Source of the DNA: Odobenus rosmarus divergens
Lineage: Eukaryota > Chordata > Mammalia > Carnivora > Odobenidae
Assembly (NCBI RefSeq): GCF_000321225.1
Contig: NW_004450479.1
Location: 2,013,019 to 2,077,018, forward strand
DNA: 64,000 nucleotides
Reading direction: 5' to 3'
Positions 44,501 to 57,003 of this stretch are shown piece after piece. Numbering within the stretch: position 1 is the first letter of the stretch; every line of letters begins with the position of its first letter. The translations under genes were made by a program, and so were the position numbers. The notes beneath the pieces are model-generated. The model did not search any database. It was not told the DNA's origin and saw only the letters and a program-made list of their open reading frames with translations.

Positions 44501-47500
44501 AGGGAGCTCCGGGAAAACCGCGTGAGATGGGCGAGTGAAGCCTGCCACGCGGCCACAGTGAGCAACAGGTCCAACCACTGTGATGACAAAGGTTTCTTGG
44601 AAACACTGAAGCCTTCTAAAAAAAAAAAACCCTCTGGAATGTGGAAGAGATACGTTGCTTAAATGCAGGAAGCTGCAGGCCAACGCAGCAACAGCAGCAC
44701 AGACAGAAAGTGCCAGACAGAGAAAGGAGGCTGCTGCCCTGTGTTCTTCGCCATGCTGGCCCGGCTGAGCCCCCACCGGCTCCTGCCTGGACTCTCGCTG
44801 ATGAATGGAAGGAATTCACGGAACGAGCAGGACCTAAAATTAAGTTATGAACATCAACAGCATTAATACACATGAACAATAAGCGGTTAGAGGACATGGT
44901 CTTCCCTCCCCAAGTCTCCTTCAAATGGGCCAGAACGCTGCTCATAAAATAAACGTGCCACACCAGAGGTTCACGAGAACGCGCACATGTACGTGAGGTG
45001 TCAAGTTCATTTTCACCAGCAAGGCAGCGTGCGTTCATCTGACGCTGACAGAGACTGCGGGTCCCCCACGTGGGGGCTCTGAAGGGCTGACCCACAGGGA
45101 GACGGTCCGGGTCGAAGCAGGGGCTCAGCACACGTGTTGTGGAGGCACCAGCTCTGGTGCGCGGCTCCTCCCCAGACCCTCAGGACGGACCATCTTTTCT
45201 TTCTCTCTGGCTGACACACAGCATTCACTGTGTCCCCATGTGGCCGTGTCAGTCCCACTGACACTGTGAGTCCTACGAAGGCAGACCCGGTTAACAGTTC
45301 AGGTGTGCCCCTCGGCACTGGCTCCATTTTCACACCCTTCCCACGGCTTCACGACGTGCCCAGCCACCAGCAAGCAGCTTCCGAGTGACAGATGACAACA
45401 CTCAGTAATGAGACGAGGAAAAGGATGAATCCTATCTGCTGCTAAAGTGACACGAGTGAATCTCAGCGCAGTATCACAAAGTGTGCCTACAGACAGCGCT
45501 GGGTCTAGGTGGTGGGCACTTACCTATTCCTCTGGAATCCCACAGGGTAAACAGTGAAGAGAACAACACAGGCCAGCACTCTTGACTCGTCACTGATAAA
45601 CCATGAATCTGTGCTCTGAGTGAGACAGAGCCAGGGCACAGAGTCCTAATGCTCTAAACAGCTGAATTTTGGTTAACCCCGTGAAACGAGATGAGGGTGG
45701 CTGATAAATGAAAATCCATTTCTGGGGCAGAGAGGGAACATCTTATCGAGATGACTTGGACACACGTCCTCCAAAACCACACTGCACAAGGCACACCATG
45801 AAATCAGAAAGTGAGTTAAAAGAGAAGGCCCCAAACTAAACCCCAGATACCAGGGAGCCTCCCAACTTCATGAATCCTTCTACAGTGAATTTCTTGCTCC
45901 TCAGGTACAGAAACCCCAACATACAGTGGTGAAGAGCTGCTCAGAGGCGAGGCACCCTAAAATATGAACGGGCCACACCATCTCCCAGGAGCAGTAGGCC
46001 GTCCACCCTGTGGGGCCTGCAGTCACTTCATGGTCCCAGGCCGCTGGGCACCTTTCAAGGGGACGTGACAAGTGCCTCCCACTGTTGCCCACACCTCACT
46101 CCCACCGCTCGCTCACAGCTGTTCTCAGCTTGCCCTCCTTCATGCAGCAAATGAACTGGGGTTTGCAAAGTCCCAGCTCCAGGGAAGGTCGGTCCACCTC
46201 CCCCTGAGATTAGTCCTAAAGGGGAGTACTGTTCTCCCAAACCACATGCAAGGCCATGGGGTTGACATTCCTCAGAGACATCCATAAAATTAGATTCATT
46301 ATTGCTGACCTTGGCTCCACCAAGGTCTTCTCCGGTGGGGCTGCAAAAAAATGATTTAGCCTCACTTTCCCACCTACTGCACTAAAAGGACCATTACGGA
46401 CTAGCATGAAAGGCGCTACAGATATGAATAATATGCCTCCCGGGGTTTTATGGGAACTAATTAATATTTTTAAGGGCTCTGAAATGAGAAGCACTAAATT
46501 AAATGTCACCACACCATGTTTGGTTTGGTTTTGAAACGACAATGCCTGGATCCCGGCTCCATGGTCTGAGGGATGCGAGCGGCAGAGGAAGCACTGAGCC
46601 CCCTGGGGGACCCGGGACTGTTTTAGTGGAATAAGCAAAGACACAGCAGTCTCTCAAACACGGCCTGTGGTGCCCGGCATTCCGGCTCCAAGGCCAAACC
46701 TCAAGGTGTGGTCAGGCACGTGTGTGGAACTTGTGCAGGAGGCAACAGGGGGAGACAAGACTGCCCCTGGGCTGGCTGAGGGAAAGTGCAGCCCTGAGTC
46801 TCCTGTCCTCTCCATAGCGACCGGCCCCTCGATGACACCTGGCAACCGGCTGCGCCCAGAGCAGGGCGGCTGCAGTCAGCTTGTGTGTCCCCCAGGCAGC
46901 TGTGTTCTCCTCAGGCTCCTCCCCCTGCAGGGACAGATTCCAGGGGCCAGACAGTGCGGTGGCCCCTCACAGTCAGGCGAGGCCACAGAGGATGCCGCCA
47001 GTGCTCCCAGAGTACGGGGAGCCGGGAGGGCCCCAGAAACCCAGGCGTGCTCGAGGGTCTTCTCTCCGGGCAGACCCCATAGCGAGGAGGCCCCGGCAGC
47101 AGTGGCGCTGCCTTCTCTCTCCCCGGGGTGTCGAGTGAAGACCACTGTCGCCTCGCCCAGCTGGGCCAATGATCTCATTTCCACCCTTCCATCCTTCCTC
47201 AGCAATGGATGACATCTCCAGCTGAGATTCGAGAAAGGAAATGCCTCGGAGATTTTCTCAGGACCATCCAGGAGGAATGAATGTAACATTAGAATTTGGG
47301 CCAGTTTTGCCCCTGATCTGGGAACTTGAAAATGTTTCACTCTCTGCCCTTTCCCAAGTAGAAAGGAAGGACTTTCGGGGAAATGCTGGGCAGAGAGGAA
47401 GGTCAGGTCTGCTCAAGGGATATCCGTCCTAGACGGTAGCCCTGTAGGGAAAGCTCTAGGCCCTGACAATTCAGGGACTTTACGCTCCCACCCCTCAAAA

Positions 47501-47564
47501 AGCACTTATTGTTGCTACAGCCCTTTGCATTTCCATTACCATCACCTAGGCCAAACCAGTGCAG

Positions 47565-48107
47565 ATACCCCCACCACCACAACTACCACCACCATCCTCA
47601 CCATCCTCACCACCATCATCCTCACCATGACTACCACCATCATCCTCAACACCACGATTCTGAGCCCTAACACCATCATCATCCTCACCACCACCACCAT
47701 CTCACCACCACCACCCTCACGACCACACCACCACCACCATCCTCACCACTACCATCCTCACCATCCTGATCACCATCATCCTCACCACGACTACCATCAC
47801 CATCGTCACCATCATCCTCTCCATCACCCTCACAACCACACCACCACCACCATCCTCACCATCCACGATTCTGAGCCCTAACACCATCATCATCCTCACC
47901 ACCACCACCATCTCTACCATCACCATCGTCACCATCATCCTCTCCATCACCCTCACAACCACACCACCACCACCATCCTCACCATCCTCATCACCATCAT
48001 CCTCACCATGACTACCACCACCATCATCCTCCACCATACCACCACCCTCATCACTACCATCACCACCACCATCAACACCAACACCATCACCACCACCATC
48101 ATCTAAT
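47565..48107. repeat. CAY (CAC/CAT/CTC) repeat tract with higher-order duplications
   Basis: About 540 bp is built almost wholly of CAC, CAT, CTC and ACC triplets. Within it, longer blocks recur: one containing CACGATTCTGAGCCCTAACA appears at about 47655 and 47864, and another containing CATCGTCACCATCATCCTCT appears near 47800 and 47925. The plus strand can be read as a His/Pro-rich open frame and the minus strand as an Asp/Glu/Gly/Val-rich one, but this follows from triplet composition. On the RPTOR transcript the tract reads GTG/ATG/GAG-rich. Confidence 0.93.
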
Positions 48108-48169
48108 TCTTAGATTACTAAAACTTCCCAAGTCACCCACCAGTCTTATTTTGCTCTATCCAAGTCCAT

Positions 48170-48710
48170 TCCTCAACACTCAAGATGTCTCACTTGCTGA
48201 AAACCCTGTGATGGCTTCCCACTGACCCACCGCAAGCTCTTTAGAATGGCCCATGAGTCCCTACAAAACCTTGTGTCTGCAACCTCTGAGAGTCTACGCT
48301 CCAACTACAAGGAAGTATCTTACCTACCTTCTAGCCCTCTGTCAGGCCCTCTTCCTACTTGTCCTCTACCCCCAATTCCAAGTCTTGCCTGGACACTTCC
48401 TCTTCCTTCTTCAAATACCAGGTTAACTTGTCCCTTCTCCAGAACTCACTCTCTGGTGGCCCCAGAAACTGAGTTAGGTACCCCCTGCCAAATTCTCCCA
48501 TAGCATGTCTAGCTCCCCAACTACGGCACTGATGACCCCTGACTCCATCTGCTCATCACCCATCTGTCGGCCTTCCCTCCACCTTCCTCCTGCCCTGACT
48601 AAAGTCCCATGAAGGCAGGGATCGTGATTTCCCTGGTCACTATGGCCGCTTTGGGTAAATGCAATGCCTGGCACACAGCTGGCACTCAATAAATATCTGA
48701 GTATGAACAA
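48170..48710 (+). mobile_element. L2 LINE 3' end, plus strand
   Basis: It runs from 'AACCCTGTGATGGCTTCCCAC' near 48204 through 'CAGAACTCACTCTCTGGTGG' near 48440 to a clear L2 tail: 'CATGAAGGCAGGGATCGTGAT' near 48609, 'AATGCCTGGCACACAGCTGG' near 48663 and 'CACTCAATAAATATCTGAGT' near 48684. It is ancient (pre-eutherian) and non-functional. Confidence 0.82.
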
Positions 48711-51700
48711 AAGATGAACCATTCAGACTTCCCACTAGAGTTTGCAAAGCCCAGTTCTTCAAAAAGAGCTGTTATGTTGGAATACTGGCGTTTCTGTACT
48801 GTTCAGGATTTCAAAACCTTCAGTTCTGCCGGGATGGAGTGCAGTGCAGTGGTAAAGCAAGCACTTTTGCTAGAGGGCCCAGGTCCCGTGGCAGACAGTC
48901 TCCTGCGGCAGCAAGCCAGCTCAGCGCGGACGCAACTACTGTAATGCAGTGAGACACCGCTGGTGCTCTGTGAGCAGACCCCCCGGAGCGGACAGCTGCC
49001 CCTCCCAAGGGCCAAGCTGTCTGTCTGGTGTGAAAAACCAGGCGTGCTGTCTGCGAGCAGAAACTGAAGGAAAGATTTACTTTGTCACTGGCAAATGTAT
49101 GTGTCTTTAAAGGTTTGCAACGGCATGAAAAGTAATAAAAAGAGGCTTCCCTTCTCAGGACGGCTCCTTGGAGACGAGGGGATGGAGAAGCAGTGGTGCA
49201 CCTGCTGGGCACCTGGTTTCGGACGGCAAGGGGCCCTCCAGTGGCAAAGACTAAGGGGAAAGGCGCAAACGGACGTCAAATACTGGCCGGGCACACGAGG
49301 AGGGTGGCTGGCTGGCCAAGTCCTGCTCCTCTCCCCTGGCTGGAGGACCAGTGTGAGGAACAGCACAGCAGCCCGCACACGCAGGCGTGTGTGCACGCTG
49401 ACGGCACTCTGTACAGACGATGTCATGAACCTCTCCTTTTCAAGCCATTCCAACATGTCACTGCTGTTCCTAGACCATCTTGTAGGGTCACCAGGTCTCC
49501 ATGGCCAAGTGCTCTGGGGCTCCCGCCACCAGCCAGGTCTCCAGCGACCCACACGGCCCCTCGCTCTCCTGAGGGCCAATCCCCACCCTGCCTTCACTTA
49601 GCTCTCGTCCCCTGCCTCCTCCCTCAGACTGTTCAGCCTGCTGTCTCTCACCTCTCTCCCTGGCCCAGCCTCCTCCCTCAAACCTCAGCCTCCTCTCTCT
49701 CACGCCGCATGCTCGCCCTGGGCAGCACCTTCGAGCACAACCCTACGATGCTATTCCTTGTCTTGCTCCACGCGGGCCCACCCCTCTGGGCTCCCTACCT
49801 TAATCCCCGGCATCCGCGGTTCTCAGTCACCCAGACCACCACCTCAAGCCCATCCATCACTCTGCTCCCCCTGTCATGTGCCCTTCGTCCAGGGGGTCTC
49901 CAGGCCAGGCTCAGTGTACCTGTGGCATGTTGCTCACATGTGGCTGTCCCGCCCCTGCCTTCATCCAGGGTCAGATGCCCCCAAGGGTCCTCAGGCCTCC
50001 AGACCTGCCTCTCTCCAAGTCTGTCCTGTCTGGCAGAGCTTTCCGTTCCAAGCACACAGTCAGGCCACTTGCCTTCTAAAAGCAAATCCTTGGTGGGGAT
50101 GTCCACTGCCCCTAAGGAGCACGGCCATGCCTGGGGCACATGGCCCCCTCGACCTTGCACCCCCGCAGGCTCTCCGTAGGTCTGGTTACGCCGTGCCCCT
50201 TCATGATTTGGGACCTCTGCGCACACACTCCCTGCCTGGGCGGCCCTGTCTCCCTGACTGAGCCCGTGCACGCGCCTGCCTCCTACCGCAGCTCCCTGCA
50301 GCCCTTGCTGGCCCATGGGGGCTGCTTCTCGACTTCTGCACACGAATGACACGAGACTGGGGTCCTTCCACACAGACTGCTGCGCTTTCCAGACAACAGG
50401 ATGGTGAGGACAGAACCCTCTGAAGTTCCCCGAGTCCCGATCCCTGGACGCACAGAAGTCACACAGGAAAAGTGTGGGGCCTGAATTCACGGGTGTGTGT
50501 CTGAACGACACCGCCTGTATTAACGGATCGTTTCCCCGAAACTGACCGCAGTGGAGCTCCGCTATCCCAGTATAAGCCGGCAGGGCCCGTCTGTCAGCAG
50601 GGAGGCTGCTACACAGCGCAAATTCAATGTCCCAACCCATCTGCATGTTTTCTTCTCTCTGTCACTGTTTCTATTGTTTCATAATAACATGCTATCTGTG
50701 TAATTTTTCCCGATATTATCATAACATTGGGTTTTCCCCCAAATCCCTTAATTAAAAAAAAAACAAACAAAAGCAAGCTACCACTTATCTTCGGAGTTTC
50801 AGTGGAACACCTGGGTATCTGAAGTATAAACAGGCGGCAAGAAGCAGTGTCTCAGCCAATAACCCTCCTTGAGAGTCTACGCCGTCCCGAAGGACTCACT
50901 CCCCGGGGCTCGAGCCGACTGTGGCGCAGCGCTGGCTCTGAGCACCCACAAGGACACAGCTGCCTTCTGTACCTGAAATGCAACCAGTGTCCTCCACAAA
51001 CTTGTCACCGACAAACGGATCTTAGACTAATTAAAACCATCACACAAAAACCAAACCAAACAAAAACAAGGCGGCCAGAGCCCATGGCAGGGTGGAGAGC
51101 AGAGTCGTCCTGAACCCTGGCCCGGCCACGCAGATGGTAGCTGCGACTCCATCCTTCTCGCCCACGAGGTGCGCCCAGGCAAGCTGAGTCCTGGTCGCCT
51201 GCATGGGCACAACGGAGGTCACTTGTTTTTTGGAAGCAGAAAGGGTGAACCTCAGAAGAAGTCCAGAAACACAGCAATCACAGATCACTTTCCAGCTATT
51301 TCTAGTACCTTTTCATATTATTCTGGAATTTTAGCTAACAGAAATGGAATGCATAAGGTCATTCACTAGGTTTCATTTACAATGACCTCTCAGGAGGAGC
51401 TGGCTCTGCGAGCAGCCACCCCACCAGCACAGGTCAGCGCTCCAGTAAAGGGCCGTTCATCCTCACGCCTCGTTGCACTCCATCTGCAGACAGATCTGAC
51501 TGCACTTAGATGCATGCTTGCTTCAATAATCCAGGGCTCCCCTTCTACGACTGAGTAGTAAATTATCTCTAAGCCATATTTCTGGTCCTTCAAAGACTCC
51601 CTCCTCTTGGTTCGCAAGGCACTGTCAACGCTCCAGCAGACCCTGGTCTAGCTCCACCCCCCTTCAGTTAGCTTAACCGCCGACAGGAGTATTTTCAGGT

Positions 51701-52109
51701 TTCCCATGCCGCACACCCCACCAAGATCTGCCCAGGGCAGTGGTGTCTCCGATGAGGCTCTGACTGGCTTGAGACAAGTGTCTGCACTGCCTCGTGGCAG
51801 CCCCCACTGAAGCAAGATCCAGGTCACTTAGAGGGGCGGACCGTGGGCTGCTCACTGTCAATGCCAGAGCACACGCCCAGACAGGCTATCAGCAAGCCCA
51901 GTTTCAGCAAGGCCCCTCTGGGGGGGGGGGAGGGGTGTCTCCCCTCCCCCTGGGTGGCAGCTCTGCCAGGGGTTCCTCACCCTTGGGCACAGTCCCTGTT
52001 GGGTCCCCAGGCCGCACCGCTCGATGCTGGACAGGAGCTACAGAGGGTAGGGTCTACTGTGCCCACTGATGAGTCCCTCCCCTGTTCTACAGTTAGGGTC
52101 CCCAAGATG

Positions 52110-52280
52110 GAAGGCTTGGGATTCAGCCCCATATCGGTGAGTTACCCACTGTTCAACCTGGGAAAGTTTGGGAACCAAACCAAACCTCAACTCCCTCCTC
52201 CTAAAACAGCAAAAACCATCCTGCCCCGCTCACCTCAGAGGCTGTCAGGACGACATGAGCAAACGCAGGGCAGAGTCCCT
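52110..52280 (+). mobile_element. MIR SINE fragment, plus strand
   Basis: 'TTGGGATTCAGCCCCATATC', 'CCTGGGAAAGTTTGGGAACC', 'CCTCAACTCCCTCCTCCTAA' and 'AGGCTGTCAGGACGACATGAG' follow the sense MIR order at low identity. Confidence 0.55.
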
Positions 52281-52414
52281 GGAAAATGGAGCAAGAAGAG
52301 GCGGGCAGAGGTCAGCACTCGTGCTGCACACAGGACTCCCAGCAAACGTCCTGAGGCCTCACTTATACCCACTCACCTACCTGCACAAGCACCGCGCGGC
52401 GCAGGCGGCAGGAG

Positions 52415-52530
52415 CACCCGTTTTATAGACAGGGAGGTTCAGTGACTACCACGGGTCACACAGCGGTGTGTGGGCAGGGCCCGCTTCTAAGCCAGACTCT
52501 GTGGTTTTACTACTCAGTACCCTGAGCCCA
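52415..52530 (-). mobile_element. MIR SINE fragment, minus strand
   Basis: 'TTATAGACAGGGAGGTTCAGTG' followed by 'CACGGGTCACACAGCGGTGTG' and 'AAGCCAGACTCTGTGGTTTT' is typical of reverse-complement MIR. Confidence 0.7.
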
Positions 52531-54159
52531 TCAGTGGAGACGCGGGAGACTACTGGTGAGCTTGCCCACACGCGCGCAAACCGGGGACAAGCAGGGAACA
52601 GAAAGACACAGGGCTAGGTCTGGCCATCCTGATGTGATGATCCTGGCGTGGCTGAACATGGCCTCTGGGCTCCAGCACAGCCCCAGCAGGGAAGCCCCCC
52701 ATCTCGGGAGGGGCGGAAACCTCAACAGAGCCTGGGAGCTTGCCCTGACCGAGCAGCAGAGCACGGAGCTACGGGAACACAGGAGCCAAAATCTCTCCCT
52801 GCTACTGATTTTTGCCAGTTTCCAAACAGCACATTAGCACTGAAAACACGGCTCCGTCCTAACATTAACACCAGACTACCTCCAAGTGAGATCAGTAACT
52901 GCTAGTGACCTGGAACCCTCGGTACTTACAGAGCTGCCCGGCAGGGGACAGGGGAGAATGGGCCCCAGGGAACACAGGGACAGGGGCATGCCAGGTCCGC
53001 AGCCTGCCTGTGTCACTGCCATGGCTGGCAGAGAGCTTCTGAAACAGCCCCCACGCCACCGTAGGCCATGTCATCTCTAACAGGAACCAAATGAGTAAGG
53101 AAATAATAAACATGGAGCACTGAGACGCTTCACACTGAGTAGGAAATGGGTATTCGTTAAATGGCTGCCGGACCAGGCCAGCAAAGCAGTCAACTAGGGC
53201 TGCGCCCCCAGGCACGCCCATGACCTTGAACCACGCTCGGATTCATCCAAAATGATTCAGGACAGAGTGATGGCTGCCTGATGCTTTGACCACCCAAGTC
53301 CATTCGGAGCAAGGCCCCAAAGAGGGCTGCCTGCAGGCCCAGCGGCGGCCAGGAGAGCCAGACTAGCAGAGTCCATCGTCCTCTGGCTACAGCTGTAAAC
53401 CCGAATCTTCAGCTGTCACAGATCCATGCTTGCTGATCCCATGTATTTACTTTTCAAAGAAATTTCTCATTTCCTGTTAGGTGCGTGATGTTCACAATGA
53501 TCCTCTCTGTTGGCGCTAATCCGATTTCCATGTGGAGCATCGGCAATCTGGGAGTGACGTGCACAGGTGAGCTGTGGGCTCTGCGGCTGCTCCCAGCTGC
53601 CCCCGCCCCCACCCCCCAGCCTCCGCACTCCACGTTTGCAGAGTCCACCTTCCAGACTTGTGTGCGTCCGCTGCACCCACGGTTTTGAGAATGCTACCTG
53701 GGACAGTTTCACTGGCCCTTGGCAAGACACCCTGGCTCCTTCCCGTGGCCATGCAACCGTGCAGCTGGACTGTGGGGACAGCAGGGGGACCTGAGGCATG
53801 CACGGGCAGCAGGGAATCATGAGGCCCTTCATGATACGCTGTATCTCTGAACCGCTGCTCAAGGCCAAAGTCACTCCTCAGGTTTTCAACACACATCTTC
53901 CCAATAAGAGCAGTTTTACGTAAAACTTACAAAATCCTTGCCTCTCTTTGCCTTGTGTGTTATTCGGTAACAATCCTTCCTTCCTTCCTTAATATGCTAA
54001 AGATGCAGGAGAGAACCGCAAGAGCTGGTTTAGTGGTCAAAATACAAAACCAGAAGCCAGAGCTTCTAGATGGGGGTCTGACTCCACTTCTGAAACAAAG
54101 GGGTTCACAGGGTCTCTGCAGAGACCTGAGAACATGCTGCTCTCAGCAGGGAGTGTTCT

Positions 54160-54357
54160 GTCCCTGGAAGTCTGGTGAGGTCCAGAGATGGCCTTGGTGG
54201 ACAGAAGGTGGGGAGGGGGCTCCTGGCACCTGACAGATAAATGCAGGGAAGCCGCTAAACACCCCACAACCATCCTCCCAGCACGGGAGGACACTATTGC
54301 CACAAAGATGACTTTCTGACCTAAAAGGTCAACAGTGCCCATTTGGGAAACCCTGCT
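54160..54357 (+). mobile_element. MER20-like hAT element, plus strand
   Basis: It contains 'GGGGGCTCCTGGCACCTGAC', 'GCAGGGAAGCCGCTAAACACC', 'CACAAAGATGACTTTCTGACC', 'CTAAAAGGTCAACAGTGCCC' and 'TTTGGGAAACCCTG', in MER20 order up to the terminal inverted repeat. The left end is decayed. MER20 copies are known to serve as enhancers in some mammalian tissues. Whether this one does is unknown. Confidence 0.78.
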
Positions 54358-54587
54358 TTCAAGGAAAAAATGAAGTTTTAATTCTAATGAGGATGCACTG
54401 GTTCTAATCTAAGAAGGTGAAAAAAAGCAAGGTGGAGAAAAATGTATATAGTATGCACCCATTTATGTGAGAAAGCGAACAAACGTGTGTGCGTATAAAC
54501 ATACACTTCATACATTTCTACACACACGTTGTGAAAACGTTTGCGGGGTTGCTACAGAAGGAAGCCAGACACAGGGTGAAGAGGACG

Positions 54588-54722
54588 GGGGCACCTGGGC
54601 AGCTCAGCCGGCTAAGGGTCCAACTCCCAATCTCAGCTCAGGTCTTGGTCACAGGGTCGTGAGTTCAAGCCCCACACTGGGCTCCACACTGGGCGTGGAA
54701 CCTACTGTAAAACAAAAGAAAA
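54588..54722 (+). mobile_element. Short older carnivoran SINE, plus strand
   Basis: The head GGGGCACCTGGGCAGCTCAG is followed by GTGAGTTCAAGCCCCACAC and the short end GAACCTACTGTAAAACAAAAG. It lacks the CT-rich body, like the element at 40001. Flanks AAGAGGACGGG and AAGAGGGCGGG are an imperfect target-site duplication. Confidence 0.87.
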
Positions 54723-54830
54723 AGAAGAGGGCGGGAGAAGAAACGAGACTCCTTTGAATATACTTTGTTTTGTGTATTTGACTTGGGATCCACTAAATAT
54801 TTTATGTAAGTAGAAAGCAAAATTAAAAAA

Positions 54831-55017
54831 TTTTTTTAAATTTATTTATTTGACAGAGAGACACAGCGAGAGAGGGAACACAAGCAGGGGGAGTAGGAGA
54901 GGTAGAAGCAGGCTTCCCGCCGAGCAGGGAGCCCGAAGCGGGGCTCGATCCCAGGACCCTGGGACCATGACCTGAGCTGAAGGCAGACACTCAACGACTG
55001 AGCCACCCAGGCGCCCC
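54831..55017 (-). mobile_element. Carnivoran SINE (CAN-SINE), minus strand
   Basis: The T-rich tail complement, a GA-rich body (GACAGAGAGACACAGCGAGAG) and the head complement GAGCCACCCAGGCGCCCCC are complete. Similar A/T-rich flanks (CAAAATTAAAA) on both sides are the probable duplication. It lies about 110 bp from an oppositely oriented SINE. Confidence 0.93.
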
Positions 55018-55429
55018 CAAAATTAAAATTTTTAAAAAGCAATCCTTAAAAATCCTAAGTAAAATGAAACAAATGAACTTAACTGTGCATCTGGTTGGCT
55101 GTATTACTAGACAGAGAGGAACTCCTCCATGTGACTTTAAGGTAGGATGACCTGACTCTCCATCAATGCTCCCACATCAGAAAGAACTGCAAATACCTTG
55201 TGAACAGTTTTTGGTTAAAAACACTGCTGGTAGTGTTGGTGTTGCTTTCTGAAAGTGCTGAGTGTGGTGTGGGATAAAAGAAATGACTAATCATGTTGAT
55301 GCCTGTGAAAAATCCAAATGTTCGGTGTGGGAGAAAGCAGATACGGTTGTAAGACCCATGGGATTAAGTAAAAACCTTGCAGCTCTGAAACCGAATCAGT
55401 AAGAGTTCATAATGCAATCTGTCTTTAAA

Positions 55430-56421
55430 ACAGAAGAGCAGGGGGCAGAGAGAGAGAGGGTCTGAGTGTGAACAGTGAGCACCCCTGGGGGCCAGATTAA
55501 GCTCTCTAAATACCATCCCCACTAAAAGAAGCCAGGACTCCTCAGAGACCTGGCTGATTGCAGGCCTAGAGCAGAAAATGGACAAAATGAGTATAGAGCA
55601 CCCTACCTGGTCATACCTGACAGGAAAGAAGTGATCAAAGACTGCTAGATCTGTATCAAAAAGACTCAGGAGCCACATTCAAGAGGGCCCCACTGGCCCA
55701 AGATGAAACGACATGTGCACCAACGGTTAGCAGATGCAATAGTTAAGCTTTTACTGCTCATTAACTAAGACAAACACACACCCTATACTGGCTACCTTTG
55801 GGAGAAGCCCACTCATGATTTTGAAATCCACTAAATAAAAGAAAGTAAGTATTGATATTGGCTTTCCTAGATGAGCGACACCTTGAGACACCAAATAACT
55901 GGTGAGAAGTAGTTTTTCTTTATAGAGATACCCTAGTTAAAGACCAGGGGGGGTTGACAGAATTACATCACTTTGCAATCTCTAACGGAGAGACCCAGGT
56001 AATGAGCATCTATAGCTGCTAACCTCACTGAAAGGATACAACCAGTCATTATATACATCCTAGAGTGAGTACACACCACCCCCCATGAAACACCGTGCCC
56101 CTGGGCACCCCTCCAATTTGACCAAATCTGGTGAAGCCTTTAGGTTTACCGATCACGTAGAGGAGAGTCAAAGGCGGGCGAGTGTGGCTTGCCTAGAGCA
56201 AGGTAGGGAGAGGCAATGCGCAGAAGCTAGACAGCAAGGACTCCATAGGAACGCTTGGCCTGGTTTCTTCAACCAGGAAATCGTAGGAAGAGACAGACAG
56301 ACATGTGGTGCAGGACAGGGGCAGGTGACAGACTTTCAGAGTATTCTGTGGATTAACAAGGTAGATCAACCTACCACAAAGTATTCACCGTACTTGTATC
56401 CTGATTCAAATAAACAAACTC

Positions 56422-56452
<31 letters not shown>

Positions 56453-56700
56453 ATCTTTTAAAGTCATGATTATCTTTCAAGATACACTGAAATATTTACA
56501 GATGGAATTATATGATGTCTAGAATTTGCTTTAAAATAAGCCAGGGGAGTGGGCGGTGGCAGAGATGAAAGAAGACTGGGAACAGGGTGATAACTATCAA
56601 AGACAGATGATGGGTAGATGTGGAAATTTTCCATGATAAAAAGTTTAAAAGCACACAAAAACAAATAAAGAGACAAAAACAAAGAGGCAAATAAGCAAAC
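55430..56700 (+). mobile_element. Ancient interspersed repeat(s), family not assigned
   Basis: The right part is recognisable as a widespread old element: 'TTGTATCCTGATTCAAATAAAC' near 56395, a TG run, 'AAGATACACTGAAATATTTAC' near 56479, 'ATATGATGTCTAGAATTTGC' near 56510 and 'GAAATTTTCCATGATAAAAAG' near 56622. The left part (55430-56380) has the texture of old repeat but no phrase I can name. Confidence 0.45.
56425..56452. repeat. (GT)n microsatellite
   Basis: About 14 uninterrupted GT repeats lie inside the old repeat. Likely polymorphic. Confidence 0.95.
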
Positions 56701-56794
56701 AGCATTTTAAAATGTTTCTATGATTAAAACAAACTCCTTTAGAATCACTTACATATAACTTAATGGTAAAGTCAAAATTGGCCATTTTTTATTT

Positions 56795-57003
56795 TTTTAT
56801 TTTATTTATTTATTTTTAAAGATTTTATTTATTTATTTGACAGAGAGAGACAGCGAGAGAGGGAACACAAGCAGGGGAAGCGGGAGAGGGAGAAGCAGGC
56901 TTCCCGCGGAGCAGGGAGCCCGATGTGGGACTCGATCCCAGGACCCAGGGTTCATGACCTGAGCCAAAGGCAGACGCTTAACGACTGAGCCACCCAGGCG
57001 CCC
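56795..57003 (-). mobile_element. Carnivoran SINE (CAN-SINE), minus strand, young-looking
   Basis: It starts with a TTTATTTATTTATTTTTAAA tail complement and ends with GAGCCACCCAGGCGCCC. A perfect 16-bp target-site duplication, TTGGCCATTTTTTATT, lies at 56779-56794 and 57004-57019. Confidence 0.97.

Noticed and set aside
47525..47881. His-rich open frame that resembles a metal-binding protein
   Set aside because: It is a direct consequence of the CAY triplet repeat. The reverse strand is equally open with Asp/Glu/Val residues.
49193..50179. 328-codon open frame on the plus strand, the longest in the window
   Set aside because: It lies in CT-rich, stop-poor intron. The predicted protein is Pro/Ser/Leu-rich with no recognisable domain, and overlapping long frames exist on the other strand (49795-50646). 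Chance is the simplest explanation.
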